A DNA stretch of 32,182 bases, from contig JAIBDN010000025.1 in the NCBI GenBank assembly GCA_024686215.1, forward strand, positions 1 through 32,182. The letters run 5' to 3'. The translations under genes and the position numbers were made by a program. Within the stretch, counting starts at the first letter, position 1. Every line of letters starts with the position of its first letter. This document shows positions 16,708 through 26,440 of the stretch, one piece after another. This DNA is from Gammaproteobacteria bacterium (GTDB lineage Bacteria > Pseudomonadota > Gammaproteobacteria > Pseudomonadales > Halieaceae). The notes below the pieces were generated by a model. That model ran no database searches and was not told the DNA's origin. It saw only the letters and a program-made list of their open reading frames with translations.

Positions 16708-17961
16708 ATGGCGGGATTATATTTTTCACTGGCCCTTTTGGCCCTTTATTGTTCAGTCACTGCTATCTTTCAGGCAAGACGCCTGTACTGGTTTGTGCCG
16801 GTGTATTTCTTCAGCGCGTGGCTGTGTGGTGAACTGGCCTTGATACATATTGCGTGGCAGGTGGCTTTGACGGCCCTGCTGGCCTTTTCCGGGGTGTTGG
16901 CCGACCCGCTAGCGCAGACCGGACTGGGTCTGTTTGCGCTGTCCTGGCTGGGCTTGTTTTATCTGCACTGCCAGGCCATGGATACGCCACGCTACCTGCG
17001 GCCAGCACTGTACCGTGCCCTGGGCCAAAATTATCGGGGTGACATACCGGTCGAGCGCCAGCATGTATTGTGTGACGACATTGTTTCTGCCCACTGGCTC
17101 AAGCCCTTTGACTTCAAGCGCCCCGGTGTGCGCTTGCACAGCCATATCAGTTATGCGGACGCAGGCAAGCGTAATTTGCTGGATATTTACCACCCCCACG
17201 AGCCCCGTGAGGGCGGTTTTCCGGTGCTGTTACAAGTCCACGGCGGCGCCTGGATGATCGGCGAAAAAGAGCAGCAGGCCAAACCACTGATGTATCACAT
17301 GGCGGAGCGCGGTTGGCTGTGTGTGGCCATTAACTATCGGCTGAGCCCGCATGCGGCCTTTCCCGCCCATATTATTGACGTGAAGAAGGCGATCGCCTGG
17401 ATTCGCGAAAACATTGCCGAATACGGCGGCAATCCCGACTTTATTGCCATTACCGGTGGCTCTGCAGGAGGGCACCTGAGTTCGCTGGCCGCCCTGACCC
17501 CGAACCGGGCAGAGTGGCAGCCCGGTTTTGAGGACACAGACACCACATTGCAAGCAGCTGTCCCCTTCTATGGTGTATACGACTTTCTCGATCGCCATGA
17601 TATCCGCCCTGGAATGTCCATGGAGGAGATGATTGCAAAGCGCGTTATGCAGTGTACCAAGGAGGAGAATTACGAGTTGTGGGATAACGGCTCGCCGCTG
17701 AGCCATGTCAACGCCGCTGCTCCGCCTATGTTTGTCATCCAGGGCACGCACGATTCGTTGGTGTGGGTGGAAGAGGCACGCGCCTTTGTCTCGGCCCTGC
17801 AGGCGGTATCAGAACAACCGGTTGCCTATGGCGAGTTGCCTGGGGCGCAGCACGCTTTCGAGATATTCCATTCGGTGCGCACAGATCATACGGTGCATGC
17901 GGTGGGGCATTTTCTGGAGTGGAGCCATGCCCAGTGGCTAAAGGAACAGGGCGCAGCATGA
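16708..17961 (+). CDS. Membrane-anchored alpha/beta hydrolase (HSL-type esterase)
   Basis: This 417-residue protein has three or four hydrophobic N-terminal segments (about 1-20, 28-50, 52-66, 70-87) followed by a carboxylesterase/HSL-type catalytic domain. The oxyanion motif HGGAW is at 178-182, the nucleophile Ser252 in GGSAGGH, the likely acid Asp349 in GTHDSLVW and the base His382 in GAQHAFE. The substrate is unknown; a short-chain ester or lipid is likely. AGGAG lies ahead of the ATG. It stands alone on the + strand, divergent from gshB and convergent with rsmE (4 bases between stops). TAGAAT at 16662-16667 is a weak -10 candidate. Confidence 0.88.
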   Translation: MAGLYFSLALLALYCSVTAIFQARRLYWFVPVYFFSAWLCGELALIHIAWQVALTALLAFSGVLADPLAQTGLGLFALSWLGLFYLHCQAMDTPRYLRPALYRALGQNYRGDIPVERQHVLCDDIVSAHWLKPFDFKRPGVRLHSHISYADAGKRNLLDIYHPHEPREGGFPVLLQVHGGAWMIGEKEQQAKPLMYHMAERGWLCVAINYRLSPHAAFPAHIIDVKKAIAWIRENIAEYGGNPDFIAITGGSAGGHLSSLAALTPNRAEWQPGFEDTDTTLQAAVPFYGVYDFLDRHDIRPGMSMEEMIAKRVMQCTKEENYELWDNGSPLSHVNAAAPPMFVIQGTHDSLVWVEEARAFVSALQAVSEQPVAYGELPGAQHAFEIFHSVRTDHTVHAVGHFLEWSHAQWLKEQGAA

Positions 17962-17965
17962 CCGG

Positions 17966-18700
17966 CTAGTCCCCTGACATATCGCCCCATTTCGCCTGCA
18001 GGATGGCCAGTGCCGCCAACGGTGCGGTCTCGGTGCGTAAAATCCGTGGCCCCAGTCGCAAAGACTGGTAGCCGGCGAGTTCCGCGGCGTCTACCTCTGC
18101 CTCGCTGAGGCCTCCCTCAGGTCCGATTAACAGCGCGATACTGGTTGGGGACGCGGCGCTGGAGTCATTCTGGCCAGCCCGATGGTGTAATACCAGTTTG
18201 TGATCTGCCGCAGTATTGCCCAGCCAAGCGCTGAGCTCTGACAGCCCGGCGATGTTAGGTAGTCGGTTGCGGCCGCATTGTTCGCAGGCGCTCACGGCTA
18301 TGTTTTGCCAGTGGCGGGTTTTCTTTGCTGCGCGTTCACCGCGCAGTTTGACCTCGGTGCGCTCGGTGAATAAGGGTGTCACGCTGCTGACGCCCAGTTC
18401 GGTGGCTTTTTGTATCACCCAGTCCATGCGCTCACCGCGAGATACGGCGATACCAAGATGCACCTGCAGTGGAGATTCCAGCTCCTCTAACAACTGATCA
18501 CCCAGTGTCGCCACGACCCTCTTTTTGTCCACCTCCACCAGTACCGCGGGGTACTGGCCTCCCTGGCCGTTGAATAACAGTAGCTCAGCGCCGGCTTGCA
18601 TGCGCAGGGCGCGCGCGATGTGCTGGCTGGGGCCGGCTTCCAGGGCAACAGTGTCTCCGCAGGCCAGCGCTTGCGTGGTGAAAAAGCGAGGTATACGCAT
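17966..18700 (-). CDS. rsmE: 16S rRNA (uracil1498-N3)-methyltransferase RsmE
   Basis: RsmE methylates U1498 of 16S rRNA using SAM. The 244-residue protein has an N-terminal PUA-like domain (about 1-75) and a C-terminal SPOUT trefoil-knot domain with LLIGPEGGLSEAEVDAAE and LRLGPRILRTETAPLAAL. It starts 4 bases after the metF stop, so it is probably the last gene of the sahR-metK-ahcY-metF transcript, which suits a SAM-consuming enzyme. The stop lies in CTAG at 17966-17969. Confidence 0.95.
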   Translation of the reverse strand: MRIPRFFTTQALACGDTVALEAGPSQHIARALRMQAGAELLLFNGQGGQYPAVLVEVDKKRVVATLGDQLLEELESPLQVHLGIAVSRGERMDWVIQKATELGVSSVTPLFTERTEVKLRGERAAKKTRHWQNIAVSACEQCGRNRLPNIAGLSELSAWLGNTAADHKLVLHHRAGQNDSSAASPTSIALLIGPEGGLSEAEVDAAELAGYQSLRLGPRILRTETAPLAALAILQAKWGDMSGD

Positions 18701-18704
18701 GGCT

Positions 18705-19547
18705 CTACAGGCCCAGGTTGTTGTAGATCTCCCGTGTCGGCTCTACCTGGTTCATAGTGTAGAAATGAATTCCAGGAGCGCCGCTGTCCAGCAGAGTCTG
18801 GCATAACTGGCTGACCACTTCGATACCGAATTTGCGCACGCTATCCGTGTCGTTGCCGTAGCCTTCCATCTTCTTGGCGATCCAGCGCGGAATTTCCGCA
18901 CCACAATTCCCCGAAAAGCGCGCCAGGTTGGTATAGTTGGTGATAGGCATAATGCCGGCGTATATCGGTTTGTCGATACCGATAGCCGCACACTGGTCCA
19001 GAAAATAGAAATAGCTCTCTACATTGAAGAAATACTGGGTGATGGCGCTGTTGGCGCCAGCATCCAGCTTACCTTTCAGGTATAGCAGATCGCTGTCGTA
19101 GCTGGCTGCTTCCGGGTGGGTCTCCGGATAGGAGGCCACTTCGATATTGAAGTGATCCCCGCTGTGCTCTCTGACAAAAGCCACCAGTTCATTGGCATAC
19201 ACCAGCTGCATGGCGGCACCCATGCCCGAGGGCATGTCACCGCGCAGTGCTACCAATCTGTTGATGCCGCGTTCCTTGTAGGTATCCAGAAGCTTCGCCA
19301 CCGCGGTTTCGTCGTCTCCGCCAAAGCTCAGATGAGGGGCCACATCGATACCCGTCTCGCGTATCGAAGACACTACCCCCAGGGTGGTGTCCCGAGTGCT
19401 ACCGCCGGCACCGTAGGTGACCGAGAAAAACTCAGGCGCCAGCTCGTTCAGAGCTGGCGTGGTCTCATTGATCAGCCTTTCCTTGCCCTGGTCGGTCTTG
19501 GGCGGAAAATATTCAAAGCTGATTCTGGGTCGCTGCCTGGACATCAA
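18705..19547 (-). CDS. metF: 5,10-methylenetetrahydrofolate reductase MetF
   Basis: MetF is the flavin enzyme that makes 5-methyl-THF, the methyl donor for homocysteine remethylation. The 280-residue protein has the N-terminal catalytic ISFEYFPPKTDQGKERL motif, the SVTYGAGGSTRDTT segment, RGDMPSG and a C-terminal PGIHFYTMNQ ending typical of the family. Two adjacent ATG codons at the start are both possible. It begins 6 bases after ahcY, closing the SAM cycle with MetK and AhcY in one operon. Confidence 0.96.
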   Translation of the reverse strand: MMSRQRPRISFEYFPPKTDQGKERLINETTPALNELAPEFFSVTYGAGGSTRDTTLGVVSSIRETGIDVAPHLSFGGDDETAVAKLLDTYKERGINRLVALRGDMPSGMGAAMQLVYANELVAFVREHSGDHFNIEVASYPETHPEAASYDSDLLYLKGKLDAGANSAITQYFFNVESYFYFLDQCAAIGIDKPIYAGIMPITNYTNLARFSGNCGAEIPRWIAKKMEGYGNDTDSVRKFGIEVVSQLCQTLLDSGAPGIHFYTMNQVEPTREIYNNLGL

Positions 19548-19553
19548 GACTCC

Positions 19554-20945
19554 CTAGTACTTGTAGCTGTCAGGCTTGTAGGGGCCGTCCTGGTTGACCT
19601 TGATGTACTCAGCCTGCTCCGTGGTGAGCCGGGTCAGTACAGCATCGAAACCGCCAATCATGTGTGCAGCCACTTCTTCATCCAGCTTCTTGGGCAGTAC
19701 TTCAACGGACAGTGCAGCGGGCTTCATCTCGGGTTCGAGATTGGCGAACTTGCGCTCGTACAAATAAATCTGAGCCAGCACCTGGTTGGCGAAGGAACCG
19801 TCCATGATACGCGACGGATGGCCAGTGGCGTTGCCCAGGTTGACCAGACGGCCTTCCGACAGCAGGATCAGGTGGTTATTAGTGGCCTGGTCACGGTAAA
19901 CCTTGTGGACCTGCGGCTTGATCTCTTCCCATTCCCAGTTACGGCGCATGAAAGCGGTGTCAATCTCGTTGTCGAAGTGACCAATGTTGCACACCACGGC
20001 ACCATTCTTTAATGCCTTGAGCATATTTTCGTCGCACACGTTGTAGTTACCGGTGGTAGTGACGACCAGGTCGGTGCTGCCCAGCAGATCCGTGTTGATG
20101 GACTGCTCAGAGCCGTCATTCACGCCGTTAACAAACGGTGATGCAACCTCATAGCCATCCATACAGGCTTGCATGGCACAAATCGGGTCAATTTCAGAAA
20201 TCCGTACGATCATACCTTCCTGACGCAGAGACTGGGCAGAACCCTTGCCCACATCACCGTAGCCAATAACCAGCGCTTTCTTGCCAGCCAGCAGGTGGTC
20301 GGTGCCACGCTTGATGGCGTCATTCAGGCTGTGGCGACAGCCGTATTTGTTGTCGTTCTTGGACTTGGTCACTGAGTCATTTACGTTTACCGCAGGCACT
20401 TTCAGGCTGCCCTGTTCCAGCATTTCCTGCAGGCGGTGCACGCCGGTGGTGGTCTCTTCAGTGATACCGTGGATGCTGTCCAGCATCGTGGCGTACGTGT
20501 CGTGCAGCATGGCAGTCAGGTCACCGCCATCGTCCAATACCATGTTGGCATTCCAGGGCTGGCCGTCTTTGAGGATGGTTTGTTCCAGGCACCAGTCATA
20601 TTCTTCCTCGGTCTCACCTTTCCAGGCGAATACGGGGATGCCGGCAGCGGCAATCGCCGCGGCGGCGTGATCCTGGGTGGAGAAAATGTTACAGGAGGAC
20701 CAGCGCACTTCGGCGCCCAGTTCCAACAGTGTTTCGATGAGAACACCGGTCTGGATGGTCATGTGGATGCAGCCCAGGATCCTGGCGCCCGCCAGCGGCT
20801 TGCTGTCGCGGTACTTGGCGCGCATTGCCATCAGTGCTGGCATTTCGCCTTCGGCGATATCCAGCTCACGGCGACCCCATGCGGCCAGGTTGATATCTGC
20901 GACTTTGTAGTCTTCGACTGTGGCGATCTTTTCTGCTGTGCTCAT
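19554..20945 (-). CDS. ahcY: S-adenosylhomocysteine hydrolase AhcY
   Basis: AhcY splits S-adenosylhomocysteine to adenosine and homocysteine, removing the inhibitor of methyltransferases. The 463-residue length fits the bacterial family. It has [15 protein letters not shown] near residue 60, [31 protein letters not shown] (with active-site Lys/Asp), the NAD-binding [15 protein letters not shown], and the C-terminal YKPDSYKY whose Lys and Tyr reach the partner subunit. A good GAGG ribosome-binding site is present. The 79-base gap to metK holds a small hairpin (20959-20973) next to that site; I see no SAH-riboswitch consensus. Confidence 0.97.
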   Translation of the reverse strand: MSTAEKIATVEDYKVADINLAAWGRRELDIAEGEMPALMAMRAKYRDSKPLAGARILGCIHMTIQTGVLIETLLELGAEVRWSSCNIFSTQDHAAAAIAAAGIPVFAWKGETEEEYDWCLEQTILKDGQPWNANMVLDDGGDLTAMLHDTYATMLDSIHGITEETTTGVHRLQEMLEQGSLKVPAVNVNDSVTKSKNDNKYGCRHSLNDAIKRGTDHLLAGKKALVIGYGDVGKGSAQSLRQEGMIVRISEIDPICAMQACMDGYEVASPFVNGVNDGSEQSINTDLLGSTDLVVTTTGNYNVCDENMLKALKNGAVVCNIGHFDNEIDTAFMRRNWEWEEIKPQVHKVYRDQATNNHLILLSEGRLVNLGNATGHPSRIMDGSFANQVLAQIYLYERKFANLEPEMKPAALSVEVLPKKLDEEVAAHMIGGFDAVLTRLTTEQAEYIKVNQDGPYKPDSYKY

Positions 20946-21024
20946 TTGTCTTTCCTCTCAACCATCAGGGTTGTAATAGTTCGTTTAAGTTCGATGTAGG
21001 CGCTGTGGGGCATTTTGATTAATG

Positions 21025-22179
21025 TTATAAAGCCGCTTTCAGCGCCTCAGCCTTATCCGTGTTCTCCCAGGTGAAATCCGCATCTTCGCGACCGAAGTGG
21101 CCATAAGCAGCCGTCTTACGGTAGATCGGGCGTTTCAGATCGAGCATGTCCACCAGGCCCTTGGGGCGCAGGTCGAAGTGCTCGCGTACCAGGTCAGCAA
21201 TACGCTCATCTGCAAGCCTGCCGGTGCCGAAACTGTCGATAGCGATCGAGGTCGGCTCGGCTACACCGATAGCGTAGGAGATCTGTATTTCACAGCGATC
21301 CGCAAGACCCGCAGCGACGATATTCTTGGCCACATAACGGCCAGCATAGGCCGCCGAGCGATCCACCTTGGAGGGGTCCTTGCCAGAGAAGGCGCCGCCG
21401 CCGTGACGCGCCATGCCACCGTAGGTATCGACAATGATCTTGCGCCCGGTAAGGCCACAGTCGCCTACCGGTCCGCCAATAATGAACTGCCCGGTGGGGT
21501 TTATGTGGTATTTGGTATCCGCGTGCAGCCACTCCTGCGGCAGAACTTCCTTGATGATCAGGTCCATGACCGCATCCTGGATGTCGCTTTGGCTGATGTC
21601 TTCATCGTGCTGGGTGGACAGTACCACCGCATCGATCGCCACGGGCTTGCCATTATCGTAGCGCAGGGTGACCTGGCTCTTGGCGTCCGGGCGCAACCAG
21701 GGCAGGGTGCCGTGCTTGCGCAATTCTGCCTGACGCTCTACCAGGCGGTGAGCATAGTAGATGGGGGCGGGCATCAGTACCGAGGTCTCATTGGTGGCGT
21801 AGCCGAACATCAGGCCCTGGTCGCCGGCGCCCTGTTCATGCTGCTCACTTTCATTTACACCCATGGCGATGTCCGGCGACTGTTTGCCGATGGCGTTGAG
21901 TACTGCACAGGAGGCGCCGTCAAAGCCCACATCGGAGCTGTTGTAGCCAATGTCCAGGATGACGTTGCGTACCACGTCTTCGAGGTCCACGTAGGTGGAG
22001 GTGGTTACCTCGCCGGCGATCACTGCCATGCCAGTCTTAACCATGGTTTCCACCGCGACTCTGGCATCACGATCATCCTTGATAATGGCATCGAGGATGG
22101 CGTCGGATATCTGGTCAGCCATTTTGTCCGGGTGGCCCTCGGAGACAGACTCCGAGGTGAAAATTGAATATTCGCTCAT
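21025..22179 (-). CDS. metK: S-adenosylmethionine synthetase MetK
   Basis: MetK makes S-adenosylmethionine from methionine and ATP. The 384-residue protein begins [24 protein letters not shown] (methionine/ATP-binding region), contains [16 protein letters not shown] and the P-loop-like [19 protein letters not shown], and ends with the FTWENTD-type family tail. Its start overlaps the stop of the upstream ArsR-methyltransferase gene by 4 bases, so the regulator and enzyme are made from one message. Confidence 0.98.
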   Translation of the reverse strand: MSEYSIFTSESVSEGHPDKMADQISDAILDAIIKDDRDARVAVETMVKTGMAVIAGEVTTSTYVDLEDVVRNVILDIGYNSSDVGFDGASCAVLNAIGKQSPDIAMGVNESEQHEQGAGDQGLMFGYATNETSVLMPAPIYYAHRLVERQAELRKHGTLPWLRPDAKSQVTLRYDNGKPVAIDAVVLSTQHDEDISQSDIQDAVMDLIIKEVLPQEWLHADTKYHINPTGQFIIGGPVGDCGLTGRKIIVDTYGGMARHGGGAFSGKDPSKVDRSAAYAGRYVAKNIVAAGLADRCEIQISYAIGVAEPTSIAIDSFGTGRLADERIADLVREHFDLRPKGLVDMLDLKRPIYRKTAAYGHFGREDADFTWENTDKAEALKAAL

Positions 22180-23210
22180 AGGTTACTTCCTTGGTTTGCG
22201 ATGCGGTGGCCAAACAGGCGCACCTGTACTTGAAATCCGTTGCGTTGCGCCAGGTAGACGCTCGCGATGTCTGTTAATCCAGCGTCTGCGGCCCACTGAC
22301 CCAGCTCCCTGGGGTCGAAACCCAGCCACAGGTCGCCACAGTTTTCCCGTGCCCAGCCCTGGTCGTGGCTACACAGGTCAGTGACCAGGACCACGGCACC
22401 GGGTGCCAGGTGGGCGGATAGTTCTTTGAGTACTTGCCCCGGAGACGGGGTGTGGTGCAGTACCATGTTGATGACCACGCAATCCGCCTGCAGTCCCTGT
22501 AGCTCCGGGGCGGTGGTATCGCCGTGGATGAACTCGACGTTGTCCAGTCCCGCAGCTGCTGCCTGCTCGCGTGCTTGCTGCAACATGGAGGCTGCATTAT
22601 CCAGCGCTACTACCCGCTGGAACCGGGGGCTTAGCTGGCTGAGGAAAGCGCCATCGCCCGGGCCAATTTCCAGTGCGGTAGCAAAACCTGCTAGCGGTGC
22701 ATCTGCCAGCACCCCGGCTACGGTATCCGCGTATTGTTCGTAGCTGGCAATCAGGTCTTGTTGCTGGCGGAACTTGTGCGCATTGTCGCGGAAGAAGTGC
22801 CGGGAGTTCTCCTCGCGTTGGCCACAGAGCTTCTCCAGTGCCACCTCGATAGTCGCAGGCAGCTCTATGCCATCAACCGTCTCGAAAATACTGCTCTGCA
22901 GAGCTCCCAGCTCGGCCTTTTGGCCCCGCTCGCTGCGGCGATAGAAAATGGAGTTGCCCTCGCGCCGGGTGGCCACCAGACCGGCACTGGCAAGTACCTT
23001 CAGGTGGTGGCTGAGAGCGGGCTGGCGGATGTTGAAAATTGCGCACAGCTCAGAAACGCCAAACGAATCCTTGCGCAATACGCGCAACACCTGCAGCCGC
23101 AGCGGGTCTGAGCTGGCTTTACACAGCGCTGCCAGGGCGGCCAGTTGCTGCTCCACGGCAGTTTCCGGGAGCACATTTGGCAGCTTTGTGATTGAGGTTG
23201 AGGCGGTCAT
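22176..23210 (-). CDS. sahR: ArsR-family regulator fused to SAM-methyltransferase domain (SahR-like)
   Basis: This 344-residue protein carries an ArsR-type winged helix-turn-helix (about 34-95, recognition helix [17 protein letters not shown]) and a class I methyltransferase-like domain (about 150-320, motif [13 protein letters not shown]). Fusions of this type adjoining metK/ahcY/metF are the SahR repressors of the SAM cycle in Proteobacteria, which sense S-adenosylhomocysteine. The ELCVCDL metal box of arsenic sensors is replaced by SELCAIF, arguing against metal sensing. No clear ribosome-binding site precedes the ATG at 23210; a GTG 18 codons inside (23156) is an alternative. A 28-bp palindrome lies 26 bases upstream. 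The SahR assignment is strong by architecture and context but not tested. Confidence 0.88.
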   Translation of the reverse strand: MTASTSITKLPNVLPETAVEQQLAALAALCKASSDPLRLQVLRVLRKDSFGVSELCAIFNIRQPALSHHLKVLASAGLVATRREGNSIFYRRSERGQKAELGALQSSIFETVDGIELPATIEVALEKLCGQREENSRHFFRDNAHKFRQQQDLIASYEQYADTVAGVLADAPLAGFATALEIGPGDGAFLSQLSPRFQRVVALDNAASMLQQAREQAAAAGLDNVEFIHGDTTAPELQGLQADCVVINMVLHHTPSPGQVLKELSAHLAPGAVVLVTDLCSHDQGWARENCGDLWLGFDPRELGQWAADAGLTDIASVYLAQRNGFQVQVRLFGHRIANQGSNL

Positions 23211-23236
23211 GGCGAGCGAGTCTAGCAGGCTCCGCG

Positions 23237-23264
23237 ATCTATATCAAAATATATTGATATAGAT
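23237..23264. promoter_or_regulatory. Palindromic operator, probable SahR box
   Basis: A perfect inverted repeat ATCTATATCAA-N6-TTGATATAGAT lies in the gap between divergent sahR and tkt, 26 bases from the sahR start. Size and symmetry suit an ArsR-family dimer, and AT-rich ATATCAA-type half-sites agree with my memory of SahR motifs. It most likely autoregulates the sahR-metK-ahcY-metF operon. Confidence 0.75.
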
Positions 23265-23296
23265 TTTTGTGCCCGAGCCCCGTTCGTGAGCGACTT

Positions 23297-23319
23297 CGAC
23301 AAATTTCCTGTCGATTTGT
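23297..23319. promoter_or_regulatory. Overlapping inverted repeats upstream of tkt
   Basis: CGACA-N7-TGTCG (23297-23313) and ACAAAT-N9-ATTTGT (23299-23319) overlap in one stretch, about 42 bases upstream of the tkt -10 candidate. They may be a regulator site for the tkt-epd-pgk-fba operon; no known motif is recognised. Confidence 0.35.
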
Positions 23320-23360
23320 TTGCCGTTAGGGCCCGCTTACGCGAAAATGGCGACCCTTTT

Positions 23361-23366
23361 TATACT
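23361..23366 (+). promoter_or_regulatory. Candidate -10 box for tkt
   Basis: TATACT is a strong -10 match. The best upstream partner, TTACGC at 23337-23342 with an 18-base spacer, is poor. The message would have a leader of about 32 bases including the GGAG at 23395-23398. Confidence 0.5.
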
Positions 23367-23404
23367 GTGGGCTTTTGCCCATCACCCCCAGCCTGGAGAA
23401 CCCG

Positions 23405-25405
23405 ATGTCTTCACCCCGCACAGAACTTGCGAACGCCATCCGCGCCCTGAGTATGGACGCTGTACAGAAGGCGAATAGTGGCCACCCCGGCGCGCCCATG
23501 GGCATGGCCGATATTGCGGAAGTGCTGTGGAACGATTATCTCAGGCACAACCCGGAAAATCCCCAGTGGCCCAACCGCGATCGCTTCGTGCTGTCCAACG
23601 GCCATGGCTCCATGCTGATTTACTCCCTGCTGCACCTCACAGGCTACGACCTGCCCATTGAGGAGTTAAAGAACTTCCGCCAGCTGCACAGCAAAACTCC
23701 GGGCCATCCCGAATACGGCTATACCCCGGGGGTGGAAACTACCACGGGGCCACTGGGGCAGGGTCTCAGTAATGCAGTGGGTATGGCGCTGGCGGAAAAA
23801 ATCCTGGCTGACCAGTTCAACCAACCAGGACACAAGGTGGTCGATCACTACACCTATACCTTTCTTGGCGATGGCTGCCTGATGGAAGGGATTTCCCACG
23901 AGACCAGCTCCCTGGCGGGCACTCTTGGCCTGGGCAAACTGATAGCTTTTTACGATGACAATGGTATTTCCATCGATGGTGACGTGGAGGGCTGGTTTAC
24001 TGATGACACACCGGCCCGCTTTATCGCGTACGGCTGGCAGGTGATTAACGACGTCAACGGCCATAGCCCATCGGAAGTGAAAGCGGCGATTGAGGCGGCG
24101 CGTCATGAAACAAGCAAGCCCACCCTGATCTGCTGCAAAACCATCATCGGCAAAGGTGCCCCGAACAAGCAGGGGTCCGAGTCCTGTCATGGTGCACCCC
24201 TGGGTGGCGATGAAATTGCGGCAACCCGCGCCGCGCTGGGCTGGGAATACGGCCCCTTTGAAATTCCTGCTGAAATCTATGCCGGCTGGAATGCAGGTGA
24301 TAAAGGTGCCAGTGCGGAACAGGCCTGGGAAGAGAGCATGGCCGCCTACACCGAGGCTCACCCGCAGCTGGCGGCTGAATTGCGCCGCCGTCTGGCCGGC
24401 GAACTGCCTGCTGGATTTTCCGAGCAAGCGCACGACTATATCGCCAACTGTCAGCTGGAGGGCGAGAGCGTGGCTTCGCGCAAGGCCTCGCAGAATTGCC
24501 TCAATGCCTATGGCCCATTACTGCCTGAGCTGCTGGGTGGCTCTGCCGACCTGGCCGGTTCCAACCTGACCCTGTGGAGCGGCTCGCGCGGGGTGACCGC
24601 TGACGATGCCAGCGGCAACTACCTATACTACGGCGTGCGTGAATTTGGTATGGCGGCGATCATGAACGGTATTGCGTTGCATGGCGGCTTCATCAACTAC
24701 GGCGCCACTTTCCTGATCTTCATGGAATACGCGCGCAATGCCGTGCGCATGGCGGCACTGATGAAGCTGCAGGCCATCTACGTGTTTACCCATGACTCTA
24801 TAGGTCTGGGTGAAGATGGCCCTACGCACCAGCCGGTGGAACAACTGACCGCATTGCGCTCCACCCCCAATATGCATACCTGGCGCCCCTGCGACACCGT
24901 TGAGTCTGCATCTGCCTGGAAGTCTGCAATCGAGCGTCGCGACGGACCGTCTGCGCTGGTCTTTTCCCGCCAGGGCTTGCCCCACCAGAATCGCGATGCC
25001 GCCCAGGTGGCCGACATTGCCCGCGGCGCCTACGTGCTGCGCGACACCAACGGCACCCCGGATGCCATTCTGATTGCCACTGGCTCTGAAGTGCACCTGG
25101 CGATGGCCGCAGCAGAGCAGCTGGCGGACTCTGGCAAGCAGGTGCGGGTGGTATCCATGCCCTGTGCTGAAATATTCGAAGGTCAGGAAGCCGCTTATCG
25201 AGAGGCGGTGTTGCCCAGCAATGTGCTGGCCCGTGTCGCGGTAGAAGCACTGCACGCGGACTTCTGGTACAAGTACGTGGGTCTGGATGGTCGCGTTGTC
25301 GGCATGACCACCTTTGGTGAATCCGCGCCGGCTGGCGAGTTGATGAAACTGTTCGGCTTTACCGTGGATAACGTGGTCGCAGTGGTGGAAGAAATACTGG
25401 TGTAG
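23405..25405 (+). CDS. tkt: Transketolase
   Basis: Transketolase is the thiamine-diphosphate enzyme that moves two-carbon units in the pentose phosphate pathway and supplies erythrose-4-phosphate. The 666-residue length fits the family. Motifs are [13 protein letters not shown] near residue 25, [15 protein letters not shown], the ThDP-binding [12 protein letters not shown]... with a downstream Asn ([10 protein letters not shown]), and the transketolase signature [17 protein letters not shown]. The ATG at 23405 has GGAG upstream; an ATG-like start 30 bases earlier (23375) lacks one. It leads tkt-epd-pgk-fba, the order seen in pseudomonads and, for the last three, in E. coli. Confidence 0.97.
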   Translation: MSSPRTELANAIRALSMDAVQKANSGHPGAPMGMADIAEVLWNDYLRHNPENPQWPNRDRFVLSNGHGSMLIYSLLHLTGYDLPIEELKNFRQLHSKTPGHPEYGYTPGVETTTGPLGQGLSNAVGMALAEKILADQFNQPGHKVVDHYTYTFLGDGCLMEGISHETSSLAGTLGLGKLIAFYDDNGISIDGDVEGWFTDDTPARFIAYGWQVINDVNGHSPSEVKAAIEAARHETSKPTLICCKTIIGKGAPNKQGSESCHGAPLGGDEIAATRAALGWEYGPFEIPAEIYAGWNAGDKGASAEQAWEESMAAYTEAHPQLAAELRRRLAGELPAGFSEQAHDYIANCQLEGESVASRKASQNCLNAYGPLLPELLGGSADLAGSNLTLWSGSRGVTADDASGNYLYYGVREFGMAAIMNGIALHGGFINYGATFLIFMEYARNAVRMAALMKLQAIYVFTHDSIGLGEDGPTHQPVEQLTALRSTPNMHTWRPCDTVESASAWKSAIERRDGPSALVFSRQGLPHQNRDAAQVADIARGAYVLRDTNGTPDAILIATGSEVHLAMAAAEQLADSGKQVRVVSMPCAEIFEGQEAAYREAVLPSNVLARVAVEALHADFWYKYVGLDGRVVGMTTFGESAPAGELMKLFGFTVDNVVAVVEEILV

Positions 25406-25417
25406 GACGACAATCCC

Positions 25418-26428
25418 GTGTTGCGAATGGCGATCAATGGCTACGGCAGAATAGGCCGCAGCGTATTGCGGGCTCTTTATGAGAGTCCGCTCAGAGATCA
25501 TTTACAGGTGGTGGCGGTCAACGAACTGGCCGATGCCGGTACCGTATTGCACCTGAGCCGCTACGACACCACGCATGGGCGCTTTCCCGGCTCGCTGGAA
25601 GGTGATGAGCATGCACTGCGCGTGGATGGCGATGTCGTTACCCTACTCAACCACGCCGACATTGGTAAGCTGCCCTGGGGTGATCTGGGCGTAGATCTCG
25701 TGCTGGAGTGTACCGGCGCCTTTTCCGATCGCGCGACGGCTGAACGGCATTTGCAGCAGGGAGCAGGCAAGGTGCTGTTCTCCCAGCCGGCGCAGTCGGA
25801 CGTGGACGCGACGGTTGTGTATGGCGTTAACCACCATGACTTGCGGGCAGAGCACCGCATAGTGTCCAGCGCGTCCTGCACCACCAATGCCATTGTGCCG
25901 GTTATCCAGGCCCTGGATGCGGCGGTGGGTATCGACAGCGGCACCATTACCACTATCCACTCGGCGATGAATGACCAACCGGTACTGGATGCCTACCACC
26001 ACACCGATTTGCGCAAGACCCGCGCCGCTGGACAATCCATTATCCCGGTTGATACGGCCCTGGCGGTTGGGGTAGAACGTATTCTACCGGCCATGGCCGG
26101 TCGTTTTAGTGCCCAGGCGCTGCGCGTACCGACGCTCAATGTATCGGCCCTGGATCTGACCATACAAACGCGGCTGGATACGGATGTAGAGACGATAAAC
26201 CGCGTTCTGAATGATGCAGCGCAAACCGCTTTCGAGGGTGTGCTGGGCTATACTGAAGAGCCCTTGGCTTCCTGTGATTTTAATCACGATGCTCGCTCCA
26301 GCATTGTTGACGCCAGCCAGACACGCGTCAGCGGAACGCGACTGGTCAAAGTGTTGACCTGGTTCGATAATGAGTGGGCGTACGCTAACCGCATGCTCGA
26401 TGTGGCGCGCTACTGGGCGAGATTATAG
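25418..26428 (+). CDS. epd: D-erythrose-4-phosphate dehydrogenase
   Basis: Epd oxidises erythrose-4-phosphate to 4-phosphoerythronate, the first step of the DXP-dependent PLP pathway; it is a GAPDH paralogue. The 336-residue protein has a Rossmann INGYGRIGRSVLRALYE start, catalytic Cys154 in SSASCTTNAI, and Epd-type rather than GapA-type stretches (NELADAGTVLHLSRYDTTHGRF, HSAMNDQPVLDAYHHTDLRKTRAAGQSIIPVDT), which closely follow E. coli Epd as I recall it. The GTG at 25418 is 10 bases from AGGA and is preferred; TTG 25421 and ATG 25427 are alternatives. Confidence 0.92.
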   Translation: MLRMAINGYGRIGRSVLRALYESPLRDHLQVVAVNELADAGTVLHLSRYDTTHGRFPGSLEGDEHALRVDGDVVTLLNHADIGKLPWGDLGVDLVLECTGAFSDRATAERHLQQGAGKVLFSQPAQSDVDATVVYGVNHHDLRAEHRIVSSASCTTNAIVPVIQALDAAVGIDSGTITTIHSAMNDQPVLDAYHHTDLRKTRAAGQSIIPVDTALAVGVERILPAMAGRFSAQALRVPTLNVSALDLTIQTRLDTDVETINRVLNDAAQTAFEGVLGYTEEPLASCDFNHDARSSIVDASQTRVSGTRLVKVLTWFDNEWAYANRMLDVARYWARL

Positions 26429-26440
26429 GAGAGTGATGGA

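Noticed and set aside
19116..20012. 298-residue plus-strand open frame across metF and ahcY
   Set aside because: It is a shadow of two well-conserved minus-strand genes, with no recognisable motif.
20946..21024. Possible SAH or SAM riboswitch before ahcY
   Set aside because: The 79-base gap contains only a 5-bp hairpin (20959-20973) near the ribosome-binding site. It shows none of the conserved SAH- or SAM-riboswitch core sequences I know and is too short for the usual form.
21097..22167. 356-residue plus-strand open frame opposite metK
   Set aside because: It mirrors metK codons. The metK product is complete and strongly conserved, so the antisense frame is not taken as a gene.
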